This document shows, piece after piece, positions 23,562 through 32,546 of a stretch of DNA of 32,715 bases. Below the pieces are notes generated by a model. It saw only the letters and a program-made list of their open reading frames with translations. It made no database searches and was not told where the DNA came from. The position numbers and the translations under genes were made by a program. Source of the stretch: Chryseobacterium sp. S0630 (lineage in GTDB: Bacteria; Bacteroidota; Bacteroidia; Flavobacteriales; Weeksellaceae); contig NZ_JAMZGF010000059.1 of NCBI RefSeq assembly GCF_024158915.1, forward strand, positions 1 to 32,715, read 5' to 3'. Within the stretch, counting starts at the first letter, position 1. Every line of letters begins with the position of its first letter.

Positions 23562-26440
23562 AGGAATGGGGTGTTTTTAATAGTTATTCTCACAATGGTT
23601 CCCTGTATTGAAGGATCTGTCGTTTTTTTATCAGTAATTTCTGTTGAAATAGATGTTCCGTAAAGTTCATTGATAGCAGAAATTCTTCCGGCGGTAATTT
23701 TTAATCCCATAGATTTATAATCATCTGGTCTGCTGTCAAACTCACGCGCTTTTTCAAATCCTACACCATTATCTTCCACAATACAAATGATTGAATCTTC
23801 ACTTCTGCTGCAGGATATCCTTAGAGTTCCTCCTGTTTTCAAATGTCTCAATCCATGGCTGATTGAATTTTCAGTATAAATTTGGAGAAGCATCGTGGGA
23901 ATTTTTATTTGCTCCAATCCGGGTTCTACAAAAATTTCATAGGTGAAATGGTTTTTAAAACGCATCTGCTCCAGTTCAATATACGTTTTAAGCATAGCCA
24001 TTTCTTTTTCTATGGTATTCCAGTGTTCTTTAGAATGGGTGAGGGTCTTTCGTATAAGATCTGAAAAGGCTGCCATATAATAATTGGCATTCAGTTCATC
24101 TTCTTTTCCATAATAGTTCTGAATGGCGTTCAGTACATTGAAGATAAAATGAGGGTTGATCTGTGCACGGAGCGCCTGCATTTCCAGTTCTGCAATTATC
24201 TTTTTTCTTTCGGTTTTTTCTGCTTCTTTTTTACGGATAATACTGATGCGGTGTCTGTATATAATGATAATGAAAACCAGCAATAACAGAAATATTCCTC
24301 CCATGAACCATAGTTCTTCCCAGAATGGAGGTTTTACAACAATGGCAAGCACGGCGGGAGTTTTATTCCAGGTATTATTTTTTCCGGAAGCCCAGATATT
24401 CAGATGATAGTTACCGGGTTTCAAAGCTCCGAGGGTTAATGTGCTTTCTTCTGTAATCACTGTATCATTCTCCGCTCCGGAAAGAAGATATTTGTATTTA
24501 ATATCTTTTTCATCCAGATACGAAATAGCAGTATAGGAGATTTGAGCATTATTCTGATTGTATTTGAGACTGACCTTTTTAGGGTAATAAACGAGACTGT
24601 CTTTAAAAACAGCTTTCAGAAAATACACTTTGTAAGGCTGACTTTTACTGACCTGATCCTGATCGATCATAATAATTCCATTCGATGTGGCAAGAAAAGC
24701 CTTTCCTTCTCCGAATGTAATGTTATTGATCATATGGCTCGGAACTCCGTCAGCAGCCGAGAAGTGATAAATAGAGTAGTGCATTTGGTCATCAAAAGTG
24801 ATTCTTGATAAACCTTTATCTGTATTGACCCATAATCTTTCTTTCTCGTCTACATAAGCTTTTTCACAAATATTACTGATGAGTCCATTCGTTGTATTCA
24901 ACTTGATTATCCTTTTGCCATCCCGAATGAAAACGCCATCAGAATGAGTACTGATGATAAGTCTGCCTTTCAGGAAATTCAAAGAGGTGATGCGGTTTTT
25001 GCCTAAAGATGGATCGTGAATGAATTTTTTTAAAGATGGATTATAATAGAATAAACCCTGTACTGTCCCTAGCCAGTAGATTCCTTTTTCGTCAATAGCG
25101 GTTGCCGGAGCAGCTATGGTGGTGGTAGTCAATTCCGGCAATTTGGTGAATTTCTTTTCTTTCAGATCATAAATAAGCTGATTCCTTTTTTCATTGCTGG
25201 TTTGACTTATCAGTACGGCGTTATTTCTGATAGATGCTGATTTTTGAGAAAATTCCAGAATCTTTGTGTATTGATTACCGGTAAGACTGCACAGATATAA
25301 ACCTCTGTCTGTTCCGGCGAAAAAGGCATTGTTATTAATTGGGGCAATATATCTGAGTCTGTTCCATTGTCCATCGCCCAGTGTATATAATGGTTTGAAG
25401 CTGTTTTTATCTCTTATCATGATGGCACTGTTGTTATATCCTGCCAAAAGTTTTCCTCCCGGCAGATATTTCACGGTAAGAACATTATTGTCAGTAAGTC
25501 CATCATCAGTAGTATAAATGAGGGTTTTATTGGCAGGCTGCATATAAACACCTTCGTTGGTAGGATACCAGCTATTACCCTGATTGTCTATAAAGCTGCT
25601 GTAACTTACAATACCTTTCATTGCAATGTATTTGGGGCTTTGACCTGTTCTCTGATCAGGATCATATTCCAGGATTCCGCTTGTTGTACAACTCCATATT
25701 TTACCATTTTTACCTATCGTAAGATCAAGGATATTGCTGGGCATTTCAATTTTTTTGACCACCGGTTTATTTCCTTTAAATACAACATCATATAAGATAT
25801 TAAGATGTCTTGTATAAAGGTGACCTTTGAAATAGAAACATGTTCTAACCGCTTTTTCTTTAAAGGTATGAATGATTGTTGATCCCGGATAATTATTCCT
25901 TATGATTCTCTTTGCTGACACATAGTAATCTTTTCCCTGATCAGAAAAATGTAAGTAAGGAGACTGTGATGTGCTGTCTTTGGGATTGGAAATGCTGTTT
26001 TTACCTATAATATATTTCGTATGCTGATTAGAATAAAGACTCCATCTTGGAACAATATCGTAAAAACCAATTTTCTTTTTTTCCAGGAGACGGCATAGTT
26101 TATCATTCTGTGCAGAATACACTTTTCCATTATAAATGTAGGTTGGGCTTCCGTTATAGGTGCTTACCCATAATCTCTGCCAGGAGTCTTCCCATGCCTG
26201 AAAAGTTTCATTGTCCGGAAGTCCATGATTACTGGTAATGGTCTCAAAATGATGTCCGTCAAATCTGGAAATTCCCCAGCTGGTACAAAACCAGATAAAT
26301 CCTTTGCTGTCCTGATATACGGAGTATACCGTATTGCTTGGCAGACCGTCACTTAAACTATAATGACGAAGTTGCGGCTTCTGGCAGTACATCAGCAGAC
26401 TTTGAAATAACAGGAATAATATGAGGAGGTAATGATACAT
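23558..26440 (-). CDS. Propeller-type sensor histidine kinase (His_kinase/LytS class)
   Basis: 960 residues. After a short signal or anchor (YHYLLILFLLFQSLLMYCQ) comes a long periplasmic beta-propeller built of two-component-propeller repeats, for example LSDGLPSNTVYSVYQDSKG with FIWFCTSWGISRFDG, and LISNICEKAYVDEKERLWVN. A Y_Y_Y-like Ig domain follows (SLKYNQNNAQISYTAISYLD, about 600-690), one membrane helix at 710-728 (LWFMGGIFLLLLVFIIII), a basic coiled coil, the His_kinase domain with His764 in QINPHFIFNVLNAIQ, and an HATPase (VEDNGVGFEKA). The ligand is unknown. The first gene on the other side of its promoter region encodes a secreted T9SS protein, a possible target. Confidence 0.94.
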   Translation of the reverse strand: MYHYLLILFLLFQSLLMYCQKPQLRHYSLSDGLPSNTVYSVYQDSKGFIWFCTSWGISRFDGHHFETITSNHGLPDNETFQAWEDSWQRLWVSTYNGSPTYIYNGKVYSAQNDKLCRLLEKKKIGFYDIVPRWSLYSNQHTKYIIGKNSISNPKDSTSQSPYLHFSDQGKDYYVSAKRIIRNNYPGSTIIHTFKEKAVRTCFYFKGHLYTRHLNILYDVVFKGNKPVVKKIEMPSNILDLTIGKNGKIWSCTTSGILEYDPDQRTGQSPKYIAMKGIVSYSSFIDNQGNSWYPTNEGVYMQPANKTLIYTTDDGLTDNNVLTVKYLPGGKLLAGYNNSAIMIRDKNSFKPLYTLGDGQWNRLRYIAPINNNAFFAGTDRGLYLCSLTGNQYTKILEFSQKSASIRNNAVLISQTSNEKRNQLIYDLKEKKFTKLPELTTTTIAAPATAIDEKGIYWLGTVQGLFYYNPSLKKFIHDPSLGKNRITSLNFLKGRLIISTHSDGVFIRDGKRIIKLNTTNGLISNICEKAYVDEKERLWVNTDKGLSRITFDDQMHYSIYHFSAADGVPSHMINNITFGEGKAFLATSNGIIMIDQDQVSKSQPYKVYFLKAVFKDSLVYYPKKVSLKYNQNNAQISYTAISYLDEKDIKYKYLLSGAENDTVITEESTLTLGALKPGNYHLNIWASGKNNTWNKTPAVLAIVVKPPFWEELWFMGGIFLLLLVFIIIIYRHRISIIRKKEAEKTERKKIIAELEMQALRAQINPHFIFNVLNAIQNYYGKEDELNANYYMAAFSDLIRKTLTHSKEHWNTIEKEMAMLKTYIELEQMRFKNHFTYEIFVEPGLEQIKIPTMLLQIYTENSISHGLRHLKTGGTLRISCSRSEDSIICIVEDNGVGFEKAREFDSRPDDYKSMGLKITAGRISAINELYGTSISTEITDKKTTDPSIQGTIVRITIKNTPFL

Positions 26441-26666
26441 AGTTTTCAGGCTAATATAAAAAAATCTCCAGAATGAGAAATACCTACATGTGTCATATTT
26501 ACAGCTCTTTGTCTCATTGAAAGGATCAAAATACTCGCCTGGGATTTTATCTTACTCACTTGCTCATTAGTTCTTTTTATTTCCTTAAAAAAGAGACAAC
26601 TTGTACCTGTTTATCGGTAACGGCGTCCCGTGACAATAAAGAACGCCATCACAAAAATATTATCTT

Positions 26667-27566
26667 ATGAAAAAAACTTTAACTAAGATCTTTCGATCAT
26701 CAGATTCATTTTTAAAAAGAAGAAAAACAAACCTTCTTATTTTTGCTGCTTTATTTTGCAGTACGGCTTTAAGTGCTCAGTTTGTTCCCGTTAATCCTTC
26801 AGGCACAACAGTAAGTGTAAAGAGAGAAGACCAATCCCCAGTCCCATTACCCAATGCTCCTGGATATGTTCCTTCTCCCGTATCATTGGAGTTTAAGACA
26901 GGTACAATAGTAGAAAAAAAAGATTTCCCTGCAGGTCAGATTACTAGTCAGAATTTTTTACTTCCAGATGTCTTTACAACTATAGGAAGTCCTCCTGTAA
27001 TACGTACTTTTAAAGTTTCATTTTCTAATCCTGGATTAACAAGCAGATATTATCCCATTCCAATGGCAATTGATGGAGCTACAACCATTATTCCCGGGTG
27101 CTGGTCACCTGAGATGGACCCAGGATTATTTTATTATGGAGGACCTAATACCCTTAGTAATCCTAATAGAAGCTACGGGTATGGGGTAACACTTACCCGT
27201 AAGTCTACTACTAATTACCTTCTTCAGTGTACTAAATTTCTCTGCCACATATGTGATATTAACCCGTGTAATCCTCCGACTCTGACAGCTAGTAAATCAA
27301 GTACGTCCGGGCAGAATAAAGCGAAACTTTATCCAAACCCAAGCAACGGGTTATCAGAACTTTCATACACTGCTTCAGGAAGAGAAACCATTACTGTAAT
27401 TGTTACTGATATTGCAGGCAGAACAGTATATGGATATAAGACGGATATTGAAGCTGGAACTGTTAAACTGCCTATTGATATTCAAACCTCATTACAAGGA
27501 ACCTATTACGTCAACTGGAGCTCCAGCAACGGAAACTCAGGTTCATTACCATTGATCAAGAAATAA
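26667..27566 (+). CDS. T9SS type A sorting-domain protein with CX4CX2CX4C motif
   Basis: 299 residues with a long signal peptide (basic start, hydrophobic LLIFAALFCSTALSAQ). A beta-rich region of unrecognised family follows to about residue 185, then a compact cysteine cluster with Cys188, Cys193, Cys196 and Cys201 (CTKFLCHICDINPC), a short Ser/Lys linker, and a C-terminal sorting domain (KLYPNPSNG, then VIVTDIAGRTVYGYK, ending in SLPLIKK). The last part directs export through the type IX system and surface attachment or release. The cysteine spacing is symmetric and could be two disulfides or a metal site. It is divergent from the histidine kinase with a 226-bp gap that could hold LytTR-regulator sites. 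A strong terminator follows. Confidence 0.85.
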   Translation: MKKTLTKIFRSSDSFLKRRKTNLLIFAALFCSTALSAQFVPVNPSGTTVSVKREDQSPVPLPNAPGYVPSPVSLEFKTGTIVEKKDFPAGQITSQNFLLPDVFTTIGSPPVIRTFKVSFSNPGLTSRYYPIPMAIDGATTIIPGCWSPEMDPGLFYYGGPNTLSNPNRSYGYGVTLTRKSTTNYLLQCTKFLCHICDINPCNPPTLTASKSSTSGQNKAKLYPNPSNGLSELSYTASGRETITVIVTDIAGRTVYGYKTDIEAGTVKLPIDIQTSLQGTYYVNWSSSNGNSGSLPLIKK

Positions 27567-27596
27567 ATTTGTACCGGTAAAAACTAATAATGATGA

Positions 27597-27620
27597 AAAA
27601 GCGCACTTTAGTGCGCTTTT
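27597..27620. terminator. Intrinsic terminator after the T9SS gene
   Basis: AAAAGCGCAC (27597-27606), loop TTTA, GTGCGCTTTT (27611-27620): a 10-bp perfect stem, A-rich on one side and T-rich on the other, so it could stop transcription from either direction. Confidence 0.85.
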
Positions 27621-27742
27621 GTGATTTATAATACTGAAACCCTTATGAATACTGTTTCTGAAGAAATATTTACTCCAATTGATAGTATTTGTTTTTGAAT
27701 TATTTTGTAAGTTCGCGGACTTAAAAAAATGAACTAAAATCT

Positions 27743-28123
27743 ATGAAAAACAAATTATCAATTGTATTCATGCTGGCAATCGCGCTTTCTACCACTTCAT
27801 GTGCAACCATTTTTACAGGAACTCAGGATTCAATCGCTTTTTCTTCAAGCCCTGAAGGAGCAAAAGTATTTCACAAAGGAATAGAAAAGTGTACAACCCC
27901 TTGTACTACTAAAATCCCAAGAGCTTTAGGTAAGCAGATGGTTACATTTGAAAAAGAAGGATTTGAGAAGCAGGAAATAAAGTTGACAAAAACTTTTAAT
28001 GCCGTGACTTTATTGAATATTATTCTGGGAGGAGCAATAGGAGTAGGAATTGATGCTGCAACAGGTTCTCTGACCAAATATTCTCCCAAAAAATATGATG
28101 TTGAGCTTCAGGCTAAACCGTAA
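27743..28123 (+). CDS. Small PEGA-like lipoprotein
   Basis: 126 residues with a lipoprotein signal (MLAIALSTTSC, Cys near residue 20). The mature part resembles a PEGA domain: DSIAFSSSPEGAKVFHKG, then TTPCTTKIPRALGKQMVTF and EKEGFEKQEI, ending in a Gly/Ala hydrophobic stretch (LLNIILGGAIGVGIDAATG) that may insert in the membrane. PEGA proteins are surface or periplasmic domains with no known catalysis. Two cysteines (KCTTPC) could form a disulfide. The gene is monocistronic and ends at a shared bidirectional terminator. Confidence 0.85.
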   Translation: MKNKLSIVFMLAIALSTTSCATIFTGTQDSIAFSSSPEGAKVFHKGIEKCTTPCTTKIPRALGKQMVTFEKEGFEKQEIKLTKTFNAVTLLNIILGGAIGVGIDAATGSLTKYSPKKYDVELQAKP

Positions 28124-28144
28124 TTAAGCTGATAATATAAAAGT

Positions 28145-28182
28145 AAAAAGGCAAATTCATCAGTTTATGAATTTGCCTTTTT
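28145..28182. terminator. Bidirectional intrinsic terminator
   Basis: AAAAAGGCAAATTCAT (28145-28160) pairs perfectly with ATGAATTTGCCTTTTT (28167-28182) around CAGTTT, a 16-bp stem. The A run on the left and T run on the right let it serve both the lipoprotein gene and the convergent dienelactone hydrolase gene ending at 28189. Confidence 0.9.
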
Positions 28183-28188
28183 TTATGT

Positions 28189-28932
28189 TTATTTTAAAAT
28201 TTCTTTCAGGAAGAGCAGCGTATGATTCCATGCTCTTTTGGCCATTGTTGCATTGTAATCCGGTGATTTCGGATCTGTGAATGTATGTTTAGAATGAGCG
28301 TAGGTGATGATCTGCCAGTCGGCATTTCCTTCATTCATTTCTTTGATGAGGTTATTGTAATCATCAGGAGTTACACTTTTGTCATCTGCCGGATTTTCAA
28401 CCAGGATTTTAGCCGTCAAAGTCTCATTTTTTCTGCTCTGATCTCTGCCCAGACTTCCGTGGATGGAAACCACACCTGCTACAGGAAGATGTCCTCTTGC
28501 GGATTCCAAAGCTCCTGTACCTCCGAAACAGTACCCGATAACTGCTACTTTATCAGAAATAGCTCCGTTTTTCTTCAGTTGTTCCAAAGCCAGTGAAATT
28601 CTTTTCTGGTACTCCTGATAATTCTGTTTGTAATATCCGGAAGTTTTAGCGGCGGATTCATTGTCTGTCGGAATTTTTCCTTCACCGTAGATGTCAGCAA
28701 TAAAAGCAATATAGCCTTGCTTTTCAAGTTCAATAGCGGCTGTTTTAGCTTCTTCATCAATACCTTTCCAGGCTGGAAGAATGAGTACTCCCGGAAGTTT
28801 TTTTCCTGTATTGGAGGTAATAAGGCCATTCAGCTTCTGGGAGCCGTCCTGATAGGAAACAGTTTTAAGTTTCTGGCTGAAAAGGTTTCCCGAGGCCATA
28901 ATCATTGCGGTTAATAAGATGGAACGTATCAT
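28189..28932 (-). CDS. Dienelactone hydrolase family protein, exported
   Basis: 247 residues, signal peptide MIRSILLTAMIMASGNLFSQ, then an alpha/beta-hydrolase of the DLH family. The nucleophile is Cys135 in VIGYCFGGTGA, the base is His216 in AHSKHTFTDP, and the acid is likely in NPADDKSVTPDDY. Family members hydrolyse dienelactone or other esters; export to the periplasm and the lack of a catechol pathway nearby argue for a general esterase. The gene ends 7 bp from the shared terminator. Confidence 0.92.
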   Translation of the reverse strand: MIRSILLTAMIMASGNLFSQKLKTVSYQDGSQKLNGLITSNTGKKLPGVLILPAWKGIDEEAKTAAIELEKQGYIAFIADIYGEGKIPTDNESAAKTSGYYKQNYQEYQKRISLALEQLKKNGAISDKVAVIGYCFGGTGALESARGHLPVAGVVSIHGSLGRDQSRKNETLTAKILVENPADDKSVTPDDYNNLIKEMNEGNADWQIITYAHSKHTFTDPKSPDYNATMAKRAWNHTLLFLKEILK

Positions 28933-28995
28933 AATGAATGGTTTGTGAGTTAGTAGGTTGTAAAACAGATTAAAAGTAAGAAAATATTTAAAGAA

Positions 28996-29607
28996 TTAAA
29001 CCTCTACGCCCAATTTCTTCAGTTCATTTGTTAAATCCGTATCCGGAAAAACCTGAATGGTGGTAAAACCCAAAGATTTTGCCATTTCAATATTCCTTGT
29101 ATTATCATCTATAAAAACCGATTCTTCAGCTTTTATATGATATCTTTCTAACAGAACATACCAGATTTTAGGGTCAGGTTTGATCAGTTTTTCTGTTCCG
29201 GAAACGACTATTTTTCCTTCAAAAATCTGGAAAAAATCATAGTTTTCCAAAGCATATGGGAAGGTTTCTTCAGACCAGTTGGTTAACCCAAATAGGTTAT
29301 AATCTGTATTTTTAAGTTTTCTTAGAACTTCAACGTTTTGTGGAATATCACTTCTCAGCATTACCGTCCAGTTGTCGTAGAAAGCCCGGATTTCTTTTTC
29401 CCATTCCGGGAATTTCTTTACCTGAATTTCTGTTCCTTCGGCAAGGCTTCTTCCCCGGTCCTGTTCAATATTCCATTCATCATGGGTAATATTTTCGAGG
29501 AAATATTCCATTTTTTCGTTATCATTAAAATAATCTTTGAAATAATATCTCGGGTTCCAGTCCATGAGTACGCCTCCGAAATCAAATATGATGTTTTTTA
29601 TTTTCAT
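28996..29607 (-). CDS. HAD-superfamily hydrolase, subfamily IA (YihX-like)
   Basis: 203 residues. Motif I reads IIFDFGGVLMDW: nucleophile Asp9, but the second Asp of the usual DxD is Gly11, as in YihX and the epoxide-hydrolase N-domain group. Motif II is in LFGLTNWSEE, motif III Lys in KLIKPDPKIW, and motif IV is VFIDDNTRNIEMA. It likely dephosphorylates a small sugar phosphate; the substrate is unknown. It lies 63 bp upstream-facing of the hydrolase gene and 33 bp after the HsdR_N-like gene on the same strand. Confidence 0.93.
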   Translation of the reverse strand: MKIKNIIFDFGGVLMDWNPRYYFKDYFNDNEKMEYFLENITHDEWNIEQDRGRSLAEGTEIQVKKFPEWEKEIRAFYDNWTVMLRSDIPQNVEVLRKLKNTDYNLFGLTNWSEETFPYALENYDFFQIFEGKIVVSGTEKLIKPDPKIWYVLLERYHIKAEESVFIDDNTRNIEMAKSLGFTTIQVFPDTDLTNELKKLGVEV

Positions 29608-29640
29608 AATAATTAATATTGTTGTGATTTACTGCTTTTT

Positions 29641-30072
29641 TTATTCCGGTCTGTAAAACTGATACTGTCCGTCTTCATAATAAGCATTGATATGCTGAAG
29701 CCCGTTAGTCAGAATAATTTCTCTGGCTCCGATAATAGAATTGTATCGGGCAGTCTGCTCAAATGTTTTTTCTGTTAGTTTGATCTGCGGAGCTTTACAT
29801 TCAATCAGAATTACGGGTTCGGTTTTTTCAGTAACCAGAAGGTCAATTCTTTTGGTAAGGCCATTCAGAACAATCTTTTTTTCGGTAATCAGAGCCGATG
29901 TGGAGTAGGATTTTACAGTAAGATAATAATGTATCCAGTGCTGTCTGACCCATTCCTCAGGAGTGAGCAGAAGATAAGTTTTGCGAACCAAATCATAAAT
30001 AAAAAACTTATCTTTGTCTTTCTTGAATTTAAAATCAAAAGTTTCCTGAAAATTCAGTTTTGGAAGTTCCAT
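29641..30072 (-). CDS. HsdR N-terminal-like (PD-(D/E)XK) domain protein
   Basis: 143 residues from the ATG at 30072 (MELPKLNFQ); the longer reading would run into holA. The centre carries a PD-(D/E)XK-type pattern: Asp77 in LTKRIDLLV and Glu91-Cys-Lys93 in VILIECKAP, followed by TEKTFEQTARYN, as in the HsdR_N domain of type I restriction enzymes. No helicase, HsdM or HsdS is present, so it is not a restriction system. The stand-alone form divergent from holA, with only 7 bp between start codons, seems recurrent in Bacteroidota (memory, unchecked) and suggests a replication or repair nuclease. Function unproven. Confidence 0.85.
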   Translation of the reverse strand: MELPKLNFQETFDFKFKKDKDKFFIYDLVRKTYLLLTPEEWVRQHWIHYYLTVKSYSTSALITEKKIVLNGLTKRIDLLVTEKTEPVILIECKAPQIKLTEKTFEQTARYNSIIGAREIILTNGLQHINAYYEDGQYQFYRPE

Positions 30073-30079
30073 TAATAAG

Positions 30080-31117
30080 ATGAAAGAATTAGATTTAATC
30101 CTCAAAAATATTAAAAATAAAGAAGTTTTACCTATTTATTTTTTCCACGGAGAAGAAGCTTACTTCATTGATGTTGCTGTAAAAGCCCTTGAACATAACT
30201 TTTTGGAAGAAGATGAAAAAGCTTTCAACCAAACGGTTACTTACGGAAAAGATACTTCTTATCAGGAAGTTCTTTCCCTGGCAAGACAGTTTCCGATGAT
30301 GGGAGATAAGCAGGTGATTATTGTGAAAGAAGCTCAGGATTTACGATTCAATGAAGAGGAAAACAGAATTTTGGAATCTTACGTTGACAACCCTGTTCCT
30401 TCTACTGTTTTGGTCTTTGCTCATAAGCATAAGAAACTGGATAGCAGAAAAAAAGCAGCCAAAGCCTTAGATAAAGTCAAAGCACTTTTCCTGAGTGAAT
30501 CTGTAAAGGAAAGCAACTTACCGAAATGGATTTCAGATGAATGCGCAAAACTGAAAATCAATACAGCTCCTAATATTTCTCATCTTCTGGCAGAATATCT
30601 TGGAAATGATCTTTCAAGAATTTCCAACGAGCTGAACAAACTGAAAATGATCCTTAAAGAAGGAGAAATCCTTGACGGAATCATCGTTGAAAACCATATT
30701 GGAATTAGTAAAGAATATAATATTTTTGAACTTCAGAAGGCTTTGGGAACGAAAAATGCCAATGCAGCTTTTAAAATTGCCCATTTTATGGGTAAAAACC
30801 CAAAGAATAATCCTTTTGTCATGATGCTGGCAAGCCTTTACAATTATTTTTCAAACGTTATTATTTATCAGACGATGGCGGGGCAGCCACCACAGACCAT
30901 TGCTTCACAGATGGGAGTAAATCCTTATTTTATCAAAGACTATGCAGAAAGTGCCAGACTTTACCCTTTGAAGCATGCCACAAGAGTCATTTCTATTTTA
31001 CGTGAATTCGATATGAAAGGTAAAGGACTCGGAGCGGTAAATATGGGAGAAGCGGAGTTGATCAGAGAACTGGTGTACAAAATTATCAATGTAGATAAGA
31101 TTAAGATGAAGGTGTGA
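30080..31117 (+). CDS. holA: DNA polymerase III subunit delta
   Basis: 345 residues. The delta subunit opens the sliding clamp within the clamp-loader complex. The N-terminal part reads LPIYFFHGEEAYFIDVAVKAL (degenerate P-loop region), the central part IIVKEAQDLRFNEEENRILE and VLVFAHKHKKLDSRKK, and then the typical lid and collar domain sequence LAEYLGNDLSRISNELNKLKM. The C-terminal collar includes NPYFIKDYAESARLYPLKH. It is divergent from the HsdR_N-like gene with a 7-bp gap and monocistronic; the 322-bp gap after it holds only repeats. Confidence 0.95.
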   Translation: MKELDLILKNIKNKEVLPIYFFHGEEAYFIDVAVKALEHNFLEEDEKAFNQTVTYGKDTSYQEVLSLARQFPMMGDKQVIIVKEAQDLRFNEEENRILESYVDNPVPSTVLVFAHKHKKLDSRKKAAKALDKVKALFLSESVKESNLPKWISDECAKLKINTAPNISHLLAEYLGNDLSRISNELNKLKMILKEGEILDGIIVENHIGISKEYNIFELQKALGTKNANAAFKIAHFMGKNPKNNPFVMMLASLYNYFSNVIIYQTMAGQPPQTIASQMGVNPYFIKDYAESARLYPLKHATRVISILREFDMKGKGLGAVNMGEAELIRELVYKIINVDKIKMKV

Positions 31118-31133
31118 GGCGAGTTGCGAGATA

Positions 31134-31300
31134 CGAGGTAACGGCTGCGTGATAAGTGTTGCGAGGTAACGGGATATGTGATTCGAGGTTTGAGGTTTAA
31201 TAGAAAAAAGTTTTAAATTTTCTTACCAACCTAAACCCTGTAACACAATAACCCGAATCCCGAATCCAAATAACCCGAATCCCGGAACCCGAACCGCAAA
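31134..31300. repeat. Short tandem repeats in the holA-trxB gap
   Basis: CGAGGTAACGG occurs at 31134-31144 and 31162-31172 (28-bp period). AATAACCCGAATCCCG occurs at 31247-31262 and 31269-31284 (22-bp period), followed by GGAACCCGAACC. The two halves are roughly inverted to each other (GAGGTTTGAGGTTTAA against AACCTAAACC). The whole 31118-31439 gap contains no credible ORF; the last about 120 bases are AT-rich and should hold the trxB promoter, but I found no exact TAnnTTTG. Confidence 0.6.
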
Positions 31301-31439
31301 ACTCACCCCACAGCAGCTGCCATCGAAATTCAACATATCAGATATTGACAAGTATCATTAAAATAACTTTAAAAAGAAATTAAAAATTCCGAAATTAGCA
31401 GTCTTAATTCAAATTAAATCTTTTCGAACAAAGTAAATT

Positions 31440-32381
31440 ATGGAGCAAAACATTTTAGATTGTGTGATCGTTGGATCTGGGCCTTCTGGCTTCACCGCTG
31501 CTATCTATGCAGCAAGAGCAGACTTGAAACCTGAATTGTATACAGGTCTGGAGCCGGGCGGACAATTAACAACCACTACAGAAGTTGACAACTTCCCAGG
31601 GTATCCAGCCGGGATTACAGGTCCTGAAATGATGATGGATCTGCAAAAACAGGCAGAAAGATTTGAAACCAAAGTTCATTACGAAATGATCACTAAAGCT
31701 GAATTCTCTAAGGAAGTAGGCGGTATTCATAAATTATATGCAGGAAATAAAGAGATCCTTGCTAAAACAGTAATCATCTCTACAGGAGCTACAGCAAAGT
31801 ATTTAGGTCTTGATGATGAGAAAAAATATGCAGGAGGTGGTGTATCAGCTTGTGCTACGTGTGACGGATTCTTCTACAGAGGAAAAGACGTTGTAGTAGT
31901 AGGAGCGGGAGATACAGCTGCTGAAGAAGCTACTTACCTTGCAAAATTATGTAAGAAAGTAACGTTATTGGTGAGAAAAGATGTTTTCAGAGCTTCAAAA
32001 GCAATGGTTCACAGAGTGGAAAGTACTCCGAATATCGAAGTGAAATTCCATCATGAATTAATCGGGATTGAAGGAGAAAACAGTCTTGTAGAAAGAGCTG
32101 TAATCATTAATAACCAAACTCAGGAGAAATCTACAGTGGATGTTGAAGGTATCTTTATCGCAATTGGTCACAAGCCGAATACGGATATCTTTGTAGGTCA
32201 GGTAGATCTTGATGAGAACGGATATATCGTGACTGAAAAAGGTTCTTCAAGAACAAATCTTCCAGGTGTATTTGCTGCCGGAGATGTTCAGGATCATATC
32301 TACAGACAAGCTATTACAGCTGCAGGAAGCGGATGTATGGCTGCAATGGATGCAGAAAAATATTTAGCTGAATTACACTAA
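31440..32381 (+). CDS. trxB: Thioredoxin-disulfide reductase
   Basis: Uses NADPH and FAD to reduce thioredoxin in the cytoplasm. 313 residues, the usual length for the low-molecular-weight bacterial type. The FAD-binding GxGxxG is in VIVGSGPSGFTAAIYAAR, the redox pair is Cys138-Ala-Thr-Cys141 in ACATCDGFFYRG, and the NADPH-binding motif is VVVGAGDTAAEEATYLAK. The late FAD motif is GVFAAGDVQDHIYRQAITAA. The gene is monocistronic, ending at a strong terminator. Confidence 0.97.
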   Translation: MEQNILDCVIVGSGPSGFTAAIYAARADLKPELYTGLEPGGQLTTTTEVDNFPGYPAGITGPEMMMDLQKQAERFETKVHYEMITKAEFSKEVGGIHKLYAGNKEILAKTVIISTGATAKYLGLDDEKKYAGGGVSACATCDGFFYRGKDVVVVGAGDTAAEEATYLAKLCKKVTLLVRKDVFRASKAMVHRVESTPNIEVKFHHELIGIEGENSLVERAVIINNQTQEKSTVDVEGIFIAIGHKPNTDIFVGQVDLDENGYIVTEKGSSRTNLPGVFAAGDVQDHIYRQAITAAGSGCMAAMDAEKYLAELH

Positions 32382-32403
32382 TCCTATTCAGCTTATACAA
32401 TAC

Positions 32404-32432
32404 AAAGCGTACCCGATGGGTGCGCTTTTTTT
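32404..32432 (+). terminator. Intrinsic terminator after trxB
   Basis: AAAGCGTACCC (32404-32414), loop GAT, GGGTGCGCTTT (32418-32428): an 11-bp stem with one G-T pair, T run to 32432. Confidence 0.88.
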
Positions 32433-32546
32433 GTTGGAAAACACAAAGGAGAAGAGATCTTCAAATTATTTTGAACCATTAAGAAACTTGAAGCTGTGAA
32501 GGATATTTAAGGAAATTTCTAAGATTTTTCAAAAGATTATTAAAAC

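Noticed and set aside
29641..30072. A type I restriction-modification system
   Set aside because: Only an HsdR_N-like domain of 143 residues is present; there is no helicase, methyltransferase or specificity subunit nearby.
31134..31300. A CRISPR array
   Set aside because: The repeats are only 11-16 bases, occur twice each, and have no regular spacers or cas genes.
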